From the NCBI RefSeq assembly GCF_051013375.1, contig NZ_CP142125.1: a stretch of 64,000 nucleotides of DNA. The stretch is one strand, 5' to 3'. Made by a program: the position numbers and the translations under genes. Below, piece after piece: positions 9,994 to 18,654 of this stretch (the stretch's first letter is position 1; every line of letters starts with the position of its first letter). The stretch comes from Kordia algicida (GTDB taxonomy: Bacteria > Bacteroidota > Bacteroidia > Flavobacteriales > Flavobacteriaceae). The notes beneath the pieces were generated by a model that worked only from the letters and a program-made list of their open reading frames with translations, ran no database searches and was not told the origin of the DNA.

Positions 9994-10047
9994 GAAGTGA
10001 TTTAAGCTTCTAATTTTCGCTTAAATTCTAAAAGTTTAAATCACTTC
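9994..10047. terminator. inverted repeat between convergent genes
   Basis: 12-bp perfect arms (9994-10005 and 10036-10047) with a 30-base loop, midway between the M14 peptidase (+) and the CsaA-like gene (-). Position suggests a bidirectional terminator, but the loop is long and no clean T-run follows. Confidence 0.45.
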
Positions 10048-10080
10048 AATATCTAAAAATGAAAAACAAGCAAGAGTATT

Positions 10081-10416
10081 TTACGAAATCTTCAATCCAT
10101 TCGGAATTTTTGCAGAAGGTTGCATTAAAATGACATCATCACCATCAACTGCGCCCAGTACAAGACATTCTGAGAAAAAATTAGCAATTTGTTTTTTAGG
10201 AAAGTTTATAACTGCCATGATTTGCTTTCCTAGTAATTCTTCCTTTGTGTAGCGTTTGGTAATTTGTGCAGATGATTTTCTGATTCCGATTGCTGAACCA
10301 AAATCAATCGTAAGTTGATACGCTGGTTTTCTGGCTTTTGGGAAATCGTTCACTTCGATAATCGTCCCAATTCGCATATCTACTTTTTCAAATTCATTCC
10401 AAGTTAAATCTCCCAT
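10081..10416 (-). CDS. csaA: CsaA-like tRNA-binding domain protein
   Basis: 111 residues, one OB-fold tRNA-binding (EMAP-II/Trbp111-like) domain. Characteristic segments are VDMRIGTIIEV (13-23), GKQIMAVINFPKKQI and the tail IPNGLKI. CsaA proteins are small homodimers with reported secretion-chaperone-like and tRNA-binding activity. Length equals the family norm. It is divergent from the thioredoxin-fold gene, with only 44 bases between starts, so the promoters must overlap. Confidence 0.9.
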   Translation of the reverse strand: MGDLTWNEFEKVDMRIGTIIEVNDFPKARKPAYQLTIDFGSAIGIRKSSAQITKRYTKEELLGKQIMAVINFPKKQIANFFSECLVLGAVDGDDVILMQPSAKIPNGLKIS

Positions 10417-10460
10417 TATATTTTTTTGAGTAAATTTATACTATAAAAACGAAATATCAA

Positions 10461-11018
10461 ATGGCACTTACTCCTTCTAATATGCTTCCGCTAGGTACGA
10501 AAGCTCCCGATTTTATGTTATACGACACCATTTCTGAAGAAAATGTTTTTCTCAATCAAGAAAAAGGAAAAAAAGGAACTGTAATTATGTTTATTTGTAA
10601 TCATTGTCCGTTTGTAAAACATGTGAATCAAGGATTGGTTCAGTTGGCAAATGATTACAAGAGAAAAGGAATTGGTTTTATTGCAATTTCTAGTAATGAT
10701 GTAGAAAATTATCCTGATGACGCGCCCGATTTGATGAAAAAAAATGCAAAGAAGGAAAAGTTTCCTTTTGTTTATTTATATGATGAAAGTCAGAATGTTG
10801 CCAGAGCTTACAAAGCAGCTTGTACTCCCGATTTTTATATTTTTGACGATAAACTTTCTTTGGTGTATCGTGGACAATTAGACGATTCACGCCCAAACAA
10901 TGGAGTTCCTATCACAGGAAAAGACATGCGAGAAGCATTGGATGCACTATTGAAGGGTGAGGAAATTACAGCAGATCAGAAACCGAGTATTGGTTGTGGA
11001 ATAAAGTGGATTTCGTAG
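10461..11018 (+). CDS. thioredoxin-fold peroxiredoxin-like protein (AhpC/TSA type)
   Basis: 185 residues without a signal peptide. LGTKAPDFML (12-21) is the usual AhpC/TSA entry. VIMFICNHCPFVKHV carries a CNHC motif at the redox-active CxxC position, and TPDFYIFD supplies the cis-proline region. The family (often labelled redoxin domain or thioredoxin family) is cytoplasmic; substrate unknown. It could reduce peroxides or act as a disulfide reductase. Divergent from csaA. Confidence 0.88.
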   Translation: MALTPSNMLPLGTKAPDFMLYDTISEENVFLNQEKGKKGTVIMFICNHCPFVKHVNQGLVQLANDYKRKGIGFIAISSNDVENYPDDAPDLMKKNAKKEKFPFVYLYDESQNVARAYKAACTPDFYIFDDKLSLVYRGQLDDSRPNNGVPITGKDMREALDALLKGEEITADQKPSIGCGIKWIS

Positions 11019-11305
11019 CTTCGACTTCGCTCAGCTACTTTACTTTTTTAGACTTGCTTAGTTTTTAGGTTCGCTTCGCTCAATTCAAAGATTGAAAATT
11101 TAATGATTCAAGGTTATTTCTGAGATTATTATTTGATTTTTATCTAAAATGCTAAGTCTTTAATTTTAAATACGTTTATAAGATAAATTTGAATGTTATT
11201 TGAAACTAATTGATACATTTTCAAATTTTCAAATTGCCACATTAATTAGACTCGCTTAGTTTTTAGACTGTTAGATTGAAATACGTAAACTGAGCGGAGT
11301 CGAAG
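11019..11305. repeat. intergenic inverted repeat pair
   Basis: A 16-base element directly after the thioredoxin-fold stop (11019-11034) reappears in opposite orientation at 11290-11305, next to the end of the DinB gene, with 15 of 16 bases paired (core CTTCGACT-CGCTCAG). The 250 bases between are AT-rich and non-coding, with two TTAGTTTTTAG stretches (near 11050 and 11260). A related TCGACTGCGCTC core occurs at 29477 and 37251, so it is a dispersed motif. Confidence 0.55.
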
Positions 11306-11306
11306 T

Positions 11307-11843
11307 TTACTTCCAGCCTTTTCGAATCATTAATTGTTCAATATGTGCATAATGATGTTTGCAGTGCCAAGCGTAAATTCCGATGTTTTCTTTGAGAGAA
11401 ACTTTTTCATTTCCTTCCGGATGGATAAAAACTTGTTCCAAATTGGAAATAGATAAACCTTTTAGAAAGTATACCCATTTTGCATGCAATGCTTTTATCA
11501 TAGCTAATGAAAGTGCAATCGGTGCTTTTTTGCTGTCAAATAATTCAGCCCAACGATCTTCATAATAGGCTTTGATTATTGGTGTATTTTCTGTTAAAGT
11601 CCATTTGAATCGTGTGTAACTATTATGATGACTGTCTGCCACATGATGAATTACTTGACGAATTGTCCAGCCATCAGGTCGGTACTGTGTATCTAATTGT
11701 GCTTCTGAGAGCTGTTTTACTAAGTTTTCTAACTTCTGCGGAAACTTCTCTAATACATGAATCCATTCTGAAATATATACTTCGGTAATTTGTGCAGGAA
11801 TTTGCGGTTTCCCGATAGGATATTTTAATTCTTCTAAATTCAT
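11307..11843 (-). CDS. DinB/YfiT-family putative metal-dependent transferase
   Basis: 178 residues, a four-helix DinB-superfamily protein of the YfiT/BstA type. Conserved features: YPIGKPQIP (8-16), WTIRQVIHHVADSHHNSY (60-75 region) and WHCKHHYAHIEQL near the C-terminus, which supply the three metal-binding histidines. YfiT relatives in Firmicutes transfer bacillithiol; in Bacteroidota the thiol and substrate are not established, so hydrolase or thiol transferase are both possible. It lies downstream of the prolyl isomerase gene with a terminator between, so it is probably transcribed separately. Confidence 0.88.
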   Translation of the reverse strand: MNLEELKYPIGKPQIPAQITEVYISEWIHVLEKFPQKLENLVKQLSEAQLDTQYRPDGWTIRQVIHHVADSHHNSYTRFKWTLTENTPIIKAYYEDRWAELFDSKKAPIALSLAMIKALHAKWVYFLKGLSISNLEQVFIHPEGNEKVSLKENIGIYAWHCKHHYAHIEQLMIRKGWK

Positions 11844-11860
11844 AATATTAGGTGCTAAAA

Positions 11861-11887
11861 AAACGCCCTGAGATTTTCAGAGCGTTT
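11861..11887 (-). terminator. intrinsic terminator after the prolyl isomerase
   Basis: 11-base arms (11861-11871 and 11877-11887) with one internal mismatch. On the minus strand the stem is followed by a run of seven T. It lies 9 bases beyond the prolyl isomerase stop. Confidence 0.8.
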
Positions 11888-11895
11888 ATATAATT

Positions 11896-12828
11896 TTATT
11901 TTACATCCATCAATTCGACATCGAACATTAAAGTTGCATTTGGTGGAATAACACCGCCAGCGCCTCTTGCTCCGTATGCTAAATGTGGTGGAACTACAAA
12001 TCGTGCCTTATCTCCTACTTTCAACAAAGCGATTCCTTCATCCCAACCAGGAATTACTCTACCTTCTCCTAATGGAAAATCGATTGGCGTATTGGTTCTG
12101 TATGAAGAATCGAAAACGCCACCGTCAGGAAACATTCCTTTGTAGTGTACAAAAACAGTTTTCCCTGCTTCTGCTTTTGTTCCGTTGCCTTCTTGGATAA
12201 TTTTATAACGTAATCCACTTTCAGTTTTATCAAAACCAGTTGCGATTTCATCCAATTCTTTTTCAGCTTTTTCTTTCGCTGCTTTTTCTCTTTCAGCTTT
12301 TGCTCCGTTGAACAATCTGAATGCTTCTACCGCGTTGAATGCTTCTGCATCTGCTCCTTGTCTGATAATTTCTACTTTTTCAATCGTATCGCCTTGTGCG
12401 ATTGTATCTACCACTTCTTGTCCGCTAGCCACATGACCAAAAACAGTATGTTTTCCATCTAACCAAGGCGTTGGAACATGTGTAATAAAAAATTGACTTC
12501 CATTCGTTCCAGGTCCGGCATTTGCCATAGAAAGAACTCCAGGTTCGCTGTGTGTTAACTCTGGATGAATTTCATCATCAAAATTATATCCTGGACTACC
12601 TGTTCCAGTTCCTAAGGGACAACCTCCTTGAATCATAAAATCTGGAATAACTCTATGAAATTTAAGTCCATCGTAATATGGTGTTCCTTGAGGTTTTGCT
12701 TTATTTTCCAATTGACCTTCTGAAAGGGCAACAAAGTTACCTACAGTTCCAGGGGTTTTCTTATAAGTTAGGCTTACTAGGATTTCTCCTTTGCTGGTAT
12801 GAAATTTTGCGTATAATCCGTCTTCCAT
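11896..12828 (-). CDS. dual-family peptidyl-prolyl isomerase (cyclophilin-FKBP fusion)
   Basis: 310 residues joining two unrelated prolyl-isomerase folds. Cyclophilin domain: about 5-158, with FHRVIPDFMIQGG (57-69; catalytic Arg59), GTNGSQFFIT (107-116) and PWLDG with Trp122. A charged helical linker (175-198, rich in KAEKE) leads to an FKBP domain at about 203-310, with VHYKGMFPDG (227-236), GRVIPGWDEG (256-265) and AYGARGAGGVIPPN. Both active sites look intact. No signal peptide, so cytoplasmic. Such cyclophilin-first dual immunophilins have been described from Flavobacterium, so this is a lineage trait rather than a new fusion. Start chosen at the first ATG. Confidence 0.93.
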   Translation of the reverse strand: MEDGLYAKFHTSKGEILVSLTYKKTPGTVGNFVALSEGQLENKAKPQGTPYYDGLKFHRVIPDFMIQGGCPLGTGTGSPGYNFDDEIHPELTHSEPGVLSMANAGPGTNGSQFFITHVPTPWLDGKHTVFGHVASGQEVVDTIAQGDTIEKVEIIRQGADAEAFNAVEAFRLFNGAKAEREKAAKEKAEKELDEIATGFDKTESGLRYKIIQEGNGTKAEAGKTVFVHYKGMFPDGGVFDSSYRTNTPIDFPLGEGRVIPGWDEGIALLKVGDKARFVVPPHLAYGARGAGGVIPPNATLMFDVELMDVK

Positions 12829-13285
12829 TTGTATAATTTTAATTTACGTTGCGAAGATACGCATCAAAATACAATTAAGAAATACACAGCGAAAAATATT
12901 CTACTCTCAAATAGTAATGGAAAGCCGTATTTCTTTTACTGAAAAACCGTAGCGAGATTTAAAATTTTGATTTTAACTTGATTTTTGAAATCAAGTTAAA
13001 AAACTGTCTTGTTACAATTATTGATTATCAATTGATTAGCTTGATTTTACGTTCAAAGAAAGTTTTAAAAATGAGGGATTGACTTTTATATTCTAGAAGA
13101 AACCAAAAAACTACAAATACTAAAAAAAGTATTAAGTGTATACATGGCGAAAGTATGGTTTTAAATAGGAATATTATTACGGTAAAAACCTAAAATTAAT
13201 CTAGAAAGAACTTTTTTTTAACATTCGGAAAAAATGATTTAACCATAATAACAAAAACTAGTAACTTAATTAAAATTTAAACAAA
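12829..13285. other. 457-bp intergenic region with a perfect hairpin
   Basis: Lies between divergent prolyl isomerase (-) and the small lipoprotein (+). It contains a perfect 14-bp inverted repeat with a 3-base loop (arms 12971-12984 and 12988-13001). No T-run follows on the plus strand, so it is not a standard terminator. The remaining AT-rich sequence shows no ORF; the lipoprotein promoter should be near 13200-13260 but no exact -7 box was found. Confidence 0.5.
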
Positions 13286-13456
13286 ATGAGAAAAGTATTC
13301 GGATTATTCGCATTATTATTAGTAGTAAATTTAGGATTTATAGCATGTGAGCCAAATAGCACATCAGATGCTGGAGATGATAATGTATTTGAAAATGTGA
13401 CAGGGACAGGAAATGAAGAAGGAGAGGTTGATAATGGAGAAGAAGAAGGAGAATAA
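13286..13456 (+). CDS. small acidic lipoprotein-like peptide (56 aa)
   Basis: Short gene: MRK start, hydrophobic segment (residues 5-19) and a Cys at 21 preceded by GFIA, a plausible but non-ideal lipobox. The mature part is about 35 residues, very acidic (ending NGEEEGE), with Gly, Asn and Asp. It has an A-rich leader typical of this phylum and a strong terminator 25 bases after the stop, which supports a real, separately transcribed gene. It lies just upstream of a sensor kinase operon, so it might be linked to that signalling, but this is position only. Function unknown. Confidence 0.7.
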   Translation: MRKVFGLFALLLVVNLGFIACEPNSTSDAGDDNVFENVTGTGNEEGEVDNGEEEGE

Positions 13457-13481
13457 ATTTACTTTAGATAGCATATTTTAT

Positions 13482-13515
13482 AAGTATACTCTGTTGACAG
13501 AGTATACTTTTTTTA
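13482..13515 (+). terminator. intrinsic terminator after the small lipoprotein gene
   Basis: AAGTATACTCT (from 13482) pairs with AGAGTATACTT (to 13509), followed by a run of T on the plus strand. It isolates the small lipoprotein gene from the histidine kinase. Confidence 0.85.
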
Positions 13516-13528
13516 TTTAAAATCAACC

Positions 13529-13536
13529 TAGTTTTG
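13529..13536 (+). promoter_or_regulatory. putative -7 promoter box for the two-component operon
   Basis: TAGTTTTG matches the Bacteroidota TAnnTTTG consensus and lies 36 bases upstream of the kinase ATG, after the preceding terminator. No clear -33 TTG at normal spacing. Confidence 0.4.
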
Positions 13537-13572
13537 TAAATTGCAAGAATAAGGAAATTTTAGCTTCATATA

Positions 13573-15570
13573 ATGAGAAAGTATTTATGTATTATAATAT
13601 TTTTAACTATAGCTTTAAACAAAACTATAGGACAAAATGGTATAAATGATAGTATTGACATTTTGTTTGACAAAGTCGATGATAAACTCACTCCTATTCA
13701 TACAAAAAAACAATTACTCTTAAAGGTTTCTAATTTTATTGACCTGATTGAAGAAGATTCGATTAGAAACAAATACCTCTTAAAAATTTCCCTAGAATAC
13801 AGACAAATTAATGATTCTATAAATTTTAGGTTCTTTAATGAGGAAGCTCTAAACTTATCTAGGAAACTAAATGATTCTTCTAATATAGCTAAATCCTATA
13901 ACAGATTAGCATACATGTACATGACTAATAATATATATGATAGTGCATATCATTATTATTATGATGCTCAAAAAATTTATGAAGAAATTGATAATTTCTA
14001 CTATTCAGGAAGAATGTTGTATAACATGGGAATTATTCAAAGAAACATAAAAGATTATGTTGGTAGTGATGTTACAACAATTAAAGCAATTGAAATATTT
14101 AAACCTCTAAAGAAATATGATAAACTATACTTATGTTATAATAATTTGGGGATCATTTTTAATAATCTTGAAGAATATGATCAGGCAATAAACTACCACA
14201 ATATTGCTTTGGAATATTTAAGAAAGGATAAAGGGAAAAATATTCTTGAAGCTACTACATTAAATAATATAGGAGTCGTTTTTGAGAATCAAAAAAAATA
14301 TAAAAGAGCAATAGAAAAATATATTAATGCTTTAGGTTTTGATAGTCTGTATCATAAAAACCCAAGATTGTATGCAACATTGACCGATAATCTTGCCTAT
14401 TCAAAATTTAAACTAAATGATTTTTCAGAGTTACCTAATCTTTTTCTCAAATCGTTAAGAATTAGAGACAGCCTAAATATATCTCCAGGTATTGTTATCA
14501 ATAAACTTCATCTTTCAGAGTTTTATTTACATAAAAACGACACTGTACAGAGTTCTAAATATGCTAATGAAGCAAAAGAATTAGCAAAAAAAATTAAATC
14601 ATACGATCATCTCTTAGATATTTATAAACTGCTATCAAAAATCGAACCTGAAAAAGATACTTTTTATTTAGAAAGACATATTTCTTTATATGATAGTTTA
14701 GTTAAACAAGAACGATCAATAAGAAATAAGTTTACAAGAATCCGTTATGAAACCGACGCTGTTAAAACTCAAAATGAAAAACTAAGCCTTCAAAACACAT
14801 GGATTGTAGCTATTTCAACAGCGCTCATCTTTTTCGGATTCCTTATTTATGTGATTACTCAACAGCGTACGCGTAATAAAGAGCTAGAAATGGAACAGCA
14901 ACAACAGATTGCTAATGAAGAAATTTATAACTTGATGATCGATCAACAAGACAAGATTGAAGAAGGTAGAAAACGTGAAAAAGAACGGATTTCTCTCGAA
15001 CTGCACGATGGAGTTTTGGGAAGATTGTTTGGAACACGACTCAGCTTAGGTAGTTTGAACGCAAAAGATGATGCTAATTCTAAAAAAGTAAGAGAACAAT
15101 ACATTAATGAGTTGCAGAGTATTGAGGAAGAAGTAAGAAATATTTCTCACGAATTAGGTCTTGATAATTTCGATAAAACAACGAGTTACAGTACAATGAT
15201 TGCAAATCTTTTGGAAGAACAATCAAAAATAACTAATTTTAAATATCAGATTGATGATGACGATCAAATTATTTGGACAGACATTCCTGGGCATATAAAA
15301 ATTAATATTTACCGTATTATTCAAGAGTCTATCCAAAATATAAATAAGTATGCGCAAGCAGAAAATGTAGTTCTTGATTTTAAAAAGAATGACAATCATA
15401 TTATACTTACCATTAAAGATGATGGCGTTGGTTTTGACCAAGAGAAAAGAAGTAGTGGTATTGGACTTAAAAATATGAAATCGAGAGTTACACTGCTTCA
15501 CGGGCAATTTACAATCAATTCAATCCCTGGTAAAGGAACTTCAATTAGTGTTGACGTTCCAATGACGTAA
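13573..15570 (+). CDS. TPR-containing sensor histidine kinase (HisKA_3 type)
   Basis: 665 residues. A signal-like hydrophobic start (1-20) leads to a periplasmic region of tetratricopeptide repeats (about 100-350). One transmembrane helix (410-430, IVAISTALIFFGFLIYVIT) is followed by a coiled coil (430-470). The phospho-acceptor motif ELHDGVLGRLFG has His478, typical of NarX/DesK-type kinases. The HATPase domain (about 570-665) shows IQESIQNINKYAQA (N-box), DDGVGF and GIGLKNM. This architecture is common in Flavobacteriia. It is followed 19 bases later by its response regulator. The signal sensed is unknown; TPRs suggest a protein or peptide partner. Confidence 0.92.
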   Translation: MRKYLCIIIFLTIALNKTIGQNGINDSIDILFDKVDDKLTPIHTKKQLLLKVSNFIDLIEEDSIRNKYLLKISLEYRQINDSINFRFFNEEALNLSRKLNDSSNIAKSYNRLAYMYMTNNIYDSAYHYYYDAQKIYEEIDNFYYSGRMLYNMGIIQRNIKDYVGSDVTTIKAIEIFKPLKKYDKLYLCYNNLGIIFNNLEEYDQAINYHNIALEYLRKDKGKNILEATTLNNIGVVFENQKKYKRAIEKYINALGFDSLYHKNPRLYATLTDNLAYSKFKLNDFSELPNLFLKSLRIRDSLNISPGIVINKLHLSEFYLHKNDTVQSSKYANEAKELAKKIKSYDHLLDIYKLLSKIEPEKDTFYLERHISLYDSLVKQERSIRNKFTRIRYETDAVKTQNEKLSLQNTWIVAISTALIFFGFLIYVITQQRTRNKELEMEQQQQIANEEIYNLMIDQQDKIEEGRKREKERISLELHDGVLGRLFGTRLSLGSLNAKDDANSKKVREQYINELQSIEEEVRNISHELGLDNFDKTTSYSTMIANLLEEQSKITNFKYQIDDDDQIIWTDIPGHIKINIYRIIQESIQNINKYAQAENVVLDFKKNDNHIILTIKDDGVGFDQEKRSSGIGLKNMKSRVTLLHGQFTINSIPGKGTSISVDVPMT

Positions 15571-15589
15571 AAGAACTTAACCTTATCAT

Positions 15590-16261
15590 ATGAATAAAGA
15601 TATTAAAGTATTAATTGTAGACGATCATCCAATGATTATCGAAGGCTATAAGAATGCCTTATTGGGTATTAATTCTGATGAAATGACATTGCGAATTGAT
15701 ACTTCCGATAGTTGCGACGGTGCTTATACAAAAATTAAAAACGCATCTACAGGAACTCCGTATGATGTTGTTTTTTTAGATATAAAACTTCCACCATCAA
15801 GCGATGGAAAGATTATTTCAGGAGAAGATTTAGGAATTAAAGTAAAAGAATTACTTCCTGATACTAAAGTTGTCATTCTTACAATGTTTAATAACAACTT
15901 CAGAATTCACAATATTCTAAAAAACATCAATCCCGATGGATTTCTAGTGAAAAGTGACGTCACTTCCGATGAATTAATGCGTGCTTTTCAAGTTGTCTTA
16001 ACAGATCCGCCATATTATAGTCACACAGTAACAAAGTTGTTGCGTACGCGAATTATTAACGAAGTAGTTTTAGACGATATTGACAGAAATATTCTTTTCC
16101 ATCTTTCTAAAGGAATTAAAACCAAAAATTTAACCGAATACATTCCATTGTCGTTGGCAGCCATAGAAAAGCGTAAAAGACACTTAAAAGAAGTATTTGA
16201 TGTTGAAAAGAAAGGTGACGAATCGCTACTTGAACAAGCAAGAAACACCGGATTTTTATAG
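15590..16261 (+). CDS. response regulator, NarL/LuxR-like
   Basis: 223 residues, partner of the upstream kinase. Receiver domain about 4-135: VLIVDDHPM holds the acidic pocket, the phospho-acceptor Asp is in VFLDIKLPP, and Thr and Lys follow in VVILTMF and LVKSD. The C-terminal 70 residues (LFHLSKGIKTKNLTEY, then LSLAAIEKRKRHLKEVF) form a LuxR-type helix-turn-helix, but diverged from the GerE consensus. Likely a transcription factor; targets unknown. It ends in a bidirectional terminator shared with recQ. Confidence 0.9.
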   Translation: MNKDIKVLIVDDHPMIIEGYKNALLGINSDEMTLRIDTSDSCDGAYTKIKNASTGTPYDVVFLDIKLPPSSDGKIISGEDLGIKVKELLPDTKVVILTMFNNNFRIHNILKNINPDGFLVKSDVTSDELMRAFQVVLTDPPYYSHTVTKLLRTRIINEVVLDDIDRNILFHLSKGIKTKNLTEYIPLSLAAIEKRKRHLKEVFDVEKKGDESLLEQARNTGFL

Positions 16262-16269
16262 CATATAAT

Positions 16270-16348
16270 AAAAGCTGCCTGAAAATTTTGAATTTCGTCA
16301 AACCGAATCAAGTTCAGACTAACGTTTCTTAATTTTCAGACAGCTTTT
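16270..16348. terminator. bidirectional terminator between response regulator and recQ
   Basis: 18-base arms (16270-16287 and 16331-16348) pairing with one G-T type mismatch, separated by 43 bases. A-run and T-run lie at the ends, and the site is between convergent genes. Confidence 0.7.
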
Positions 16349-16370
16349 ATTAACTATATAATGTTGTAAC

Positions 16371-18569
16371 TTAATTCGCTACTTCACTAATAAACTTGAT
16401 GCGATACAAACGCAATTCTTCATCGTCGTAATCTCCATCAAATTCTTCCAAAGCGGCAGAAATCTTATCATTTTCAGATTCTAAAAAATATTCATGAATT
16501 TCCTCTTGTTGATCTTCATCCAATACTTCATCAATCCAATAACTAATGTTTAATTTCGTTCCGCTGTAAACAATTTGTTCCATTTCCTTAATGAAATCAG
16601 GCATTGCAAGCCCTTTTGCTGCGGCAATATCATCCAAAGGAAGTTTTCTATCAACACTCTGAATGATATATAATTTAAGTCCAGAATTCATTCCAGTACT
16701 TTTCACTACTAAATCATCAGGACGAACAATATCATTTTCATCAACGTATTTCTTGATAAATTCGATAAAATCTTTACCATACTTTTTCGCTTTTCCATCA
16801 CCAACACCATGAATATTCTTCATTTCCTCAAGCGAAATTGGGTACTTTAACGCCATATCTTCCAAAGAAGGATCTTGAAAAACAACAAATGGCGGCACAC
16901 CTAAACGTTTGGCAACTTTTTTACGTAAATCCTTCAACATGCCCATCAATTTCTGATCGGCTACAGCACCATTTCCTTTAGAGGCAGTAATAATACTACT
17001 ATCTGCTGCTTGCGCAAAATCATGATCTTCCGTCATCATAAAAGATTCAGGATTTTCTAAAAATGCCAAACCAGCATCTGTCAATTTAATGACACCATAA
17101 GTTTCAATATCTTTTCGCAACAAACCAGCGACTAATACTTGACGAATTAATGCCATCCAATATTTATCATCATGTGATTTCCCACTACCAAAAAATGGCT
17201 GTAAATGTGTTTTGTGCGATTTTATCAAAGCATTTTCTGTTCCGACTAACACATTAACCACATTACGAGATTTGTACGTTTGTTTCGTGTTTTTAATCGT
17301 TTGTAAAAGCTCCACAACTTGGTCTTGTGCTTCTACTTTCTTTTTCGGATTACGGACATTATCATCCATATCTGCTCCTTCTCCATTTTCAGGGAATTCT
17401 TCTCCGAAATAATGTAATATAAATTTTCTTCTAGAAATAGACGTTTCCGCGTAAGCGACAACTTCTTGCAATAACGCATGCCCAATTTCCTGTTCTGCCA
17501 CAGGTTTTCCAGACATAAATTTTTCTAGCTTCTCAATATCTTTATAAGCATAAAAAGCCAAACAATGACCTTCACCACCATCACGCCCTGCTCTACCTGT
17601 TTCTTGATAGTAACTTTCAATACTTTTTGGAATATCATGATGAATCACAAAACGAACGTCTGGTTTGTCAATTCCCATCCCAAAAGCAATCGTAGCCACC
17701 ACAACATCGCAATCTTCCATTAAAAACATATCTTGATGTTTTGCCCGTTTTTTTGGATCTAAACCTGCATGATACGGAACTGCGTTAATTCCGTTTACCT
17801 GAAGTACTTGCGCCAATTCTTCTACACGTTTCCTACTCAAACAATATACAATACCACTTTTTCCTTGATTTTGTTTGATGAAGCGAATAATATCGGCATC
17901 AACATCTTTCGTTTTTGGTCGTACCTCGTAGTATAAATTAGGTCTGTTAAACGAAGCCTTGAAAGTGTTAGCATCTGTCATTCCTAAATTTTTAAGAATG
18001 TCTTCTTGCACTTTTGGCGTTGCAGTTGCAGTCAAGCCAATTATAGGAATATTATCTCCTATTTTACCGATGATATTTTTTAAATTTCTGTATTCAGGAC
18101 GAAAATCGTGTCCCCATTCTGAAATACAATGGGCTTCATCAACTGCCATAAAGGAAATCTGTACCGTTCGTAAAAACGCTACATTTTCTTCTTTCGTTAG
18201 TGATTCTGGTGCTACATACAATAATTTTGTAATTCCATTAGTAATATCTTCCTTTACTTGTCTTGTTTCCGCTTTTGTAAGCGAAGAATTTAATACATGG
18301 GCAATTCCATCTTGTGATGAAATTCCACGTAAAGCGTCTACTTGGTTCTTCATTAAGGCGATTAGGGGAGAAACAACAATAGCAGTACCTTCTTTCATTA
18401 AGGCTGGCAATTGGTAACATAATGATTTACCTCCACCAGTTGGCATAATAACAAAGGTGTTCTTATTGCTGATAATGCTTTTAATAACTTCTTCCTGTAG
18501 TCCTTTGAATTGACCGAACCCGAAGTGCTTCTTTAGTTCCTTGTATAAGTCAATTTCTACTAAACTCAT
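16371..18569 (-). CDS. recQ: ATP-dependent DNA helicase RecQ
   Basis: 732-residue SF2 helicase for recombination and stalled-fork repair. Motif 0 region GFGQFKGLQEEVI, Walker A MPTGGGKS (to residue 49), DEAHCISEWGHDFR (144-157), and motif VI QETGRAGRDG (322-331). A RecQ C-terminal winged helix follows, then an HRDC domain (about 525-600: LRKKVAKRLGVPPFVVF). An acidic extension continues to the end. Unusually, the zinc-finger region (SRRKFILHYFGEEF onwards) has Ser, Glu, Gly and Asp where the four zinc cysteines of E. coli RecQ would be. Divergent from kdsD. Confidence 0.95.
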   Translation of the reverse strand: MSLVEIDLYKELKKHFGFGQFKGLQEEVIKSIISNKNTFVIMPTGGGKSLCYQLPALMKEGTAIVVSPLIALMKNQVDALRGISSQDGIAHVLNSSLTKAETRQVKEDITNGITKLLYVAPESLTKEENVAFLRTVQISFMAVDEAHCISEWGHDFRPEYRNLKNIIGKIGDNIPIIGLTATATPKVQEDILKNLGMTDANTFKASFNRPNLYYEVRPKTKDVDADIIRFIKQNQGKSGIVYCLSRKRVEELAQVLQVNGINAVPYHAGLDPKKRAKHQDMFLMEDCDVVVATIAFGMGIDKPDVRFVIHHDIPKSIESYYQETGRAGRDGGEGHCLAFYAYKDIEKLEKFMSGKPVAEQEIGHALLQEVVAYAETSISRRKFILHYFGEEFPENGEGADMDDNVRNPKKKVEAQDQVVELLQTIKNTKQTYKSRNVVNVLVGTENALIKSHKTHLQPFFGSGKSHDDKYWMALIRQVLVAGLLRKDIETYGVIKLTDAGLAFLENPESFMMTEDHDFAQAADSSIITASKGNGAVADQKLMGMLKDLRKKVAKRLGVPPFVVFQDPSLEDMALKYPISLEEMKNIHGVGDGKAKKYGKDFIEFIKKYVDENDIVRPDDLVVKSTGMNSGLKLYIIQSVDRKLPLDDIAAAKGLAMPDFIKEMEQIVYSGTKLNISYWIDEVLDEDQQEEIHEYFLESENDKISAALEEFDGDYDDEELRLYRIKFISEVAN

Positions 18570-18591
18570 TCTATCTTTTTACTATTTTACA

Positions 18592-18599
18592 TACATTTG
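18592..18599 (+). promoter_or_regulatory. putative -7 promoter box for kdsD-tatC operon
   Basis: TACATTTG fits TAnnTTTG in the 85-base recQ/kdsD divergent region, 55 bases before the kdsD start. A near match in the opposite direction (TATCTTTA, 18609-18616) could serve recQ. Confidence 0.4.
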
Positions 18600-18654
18600 C
18601 ATACACTAAAGATACTATTTTCTTTAGTAACAACAATTTTTAAATTTATTCATT

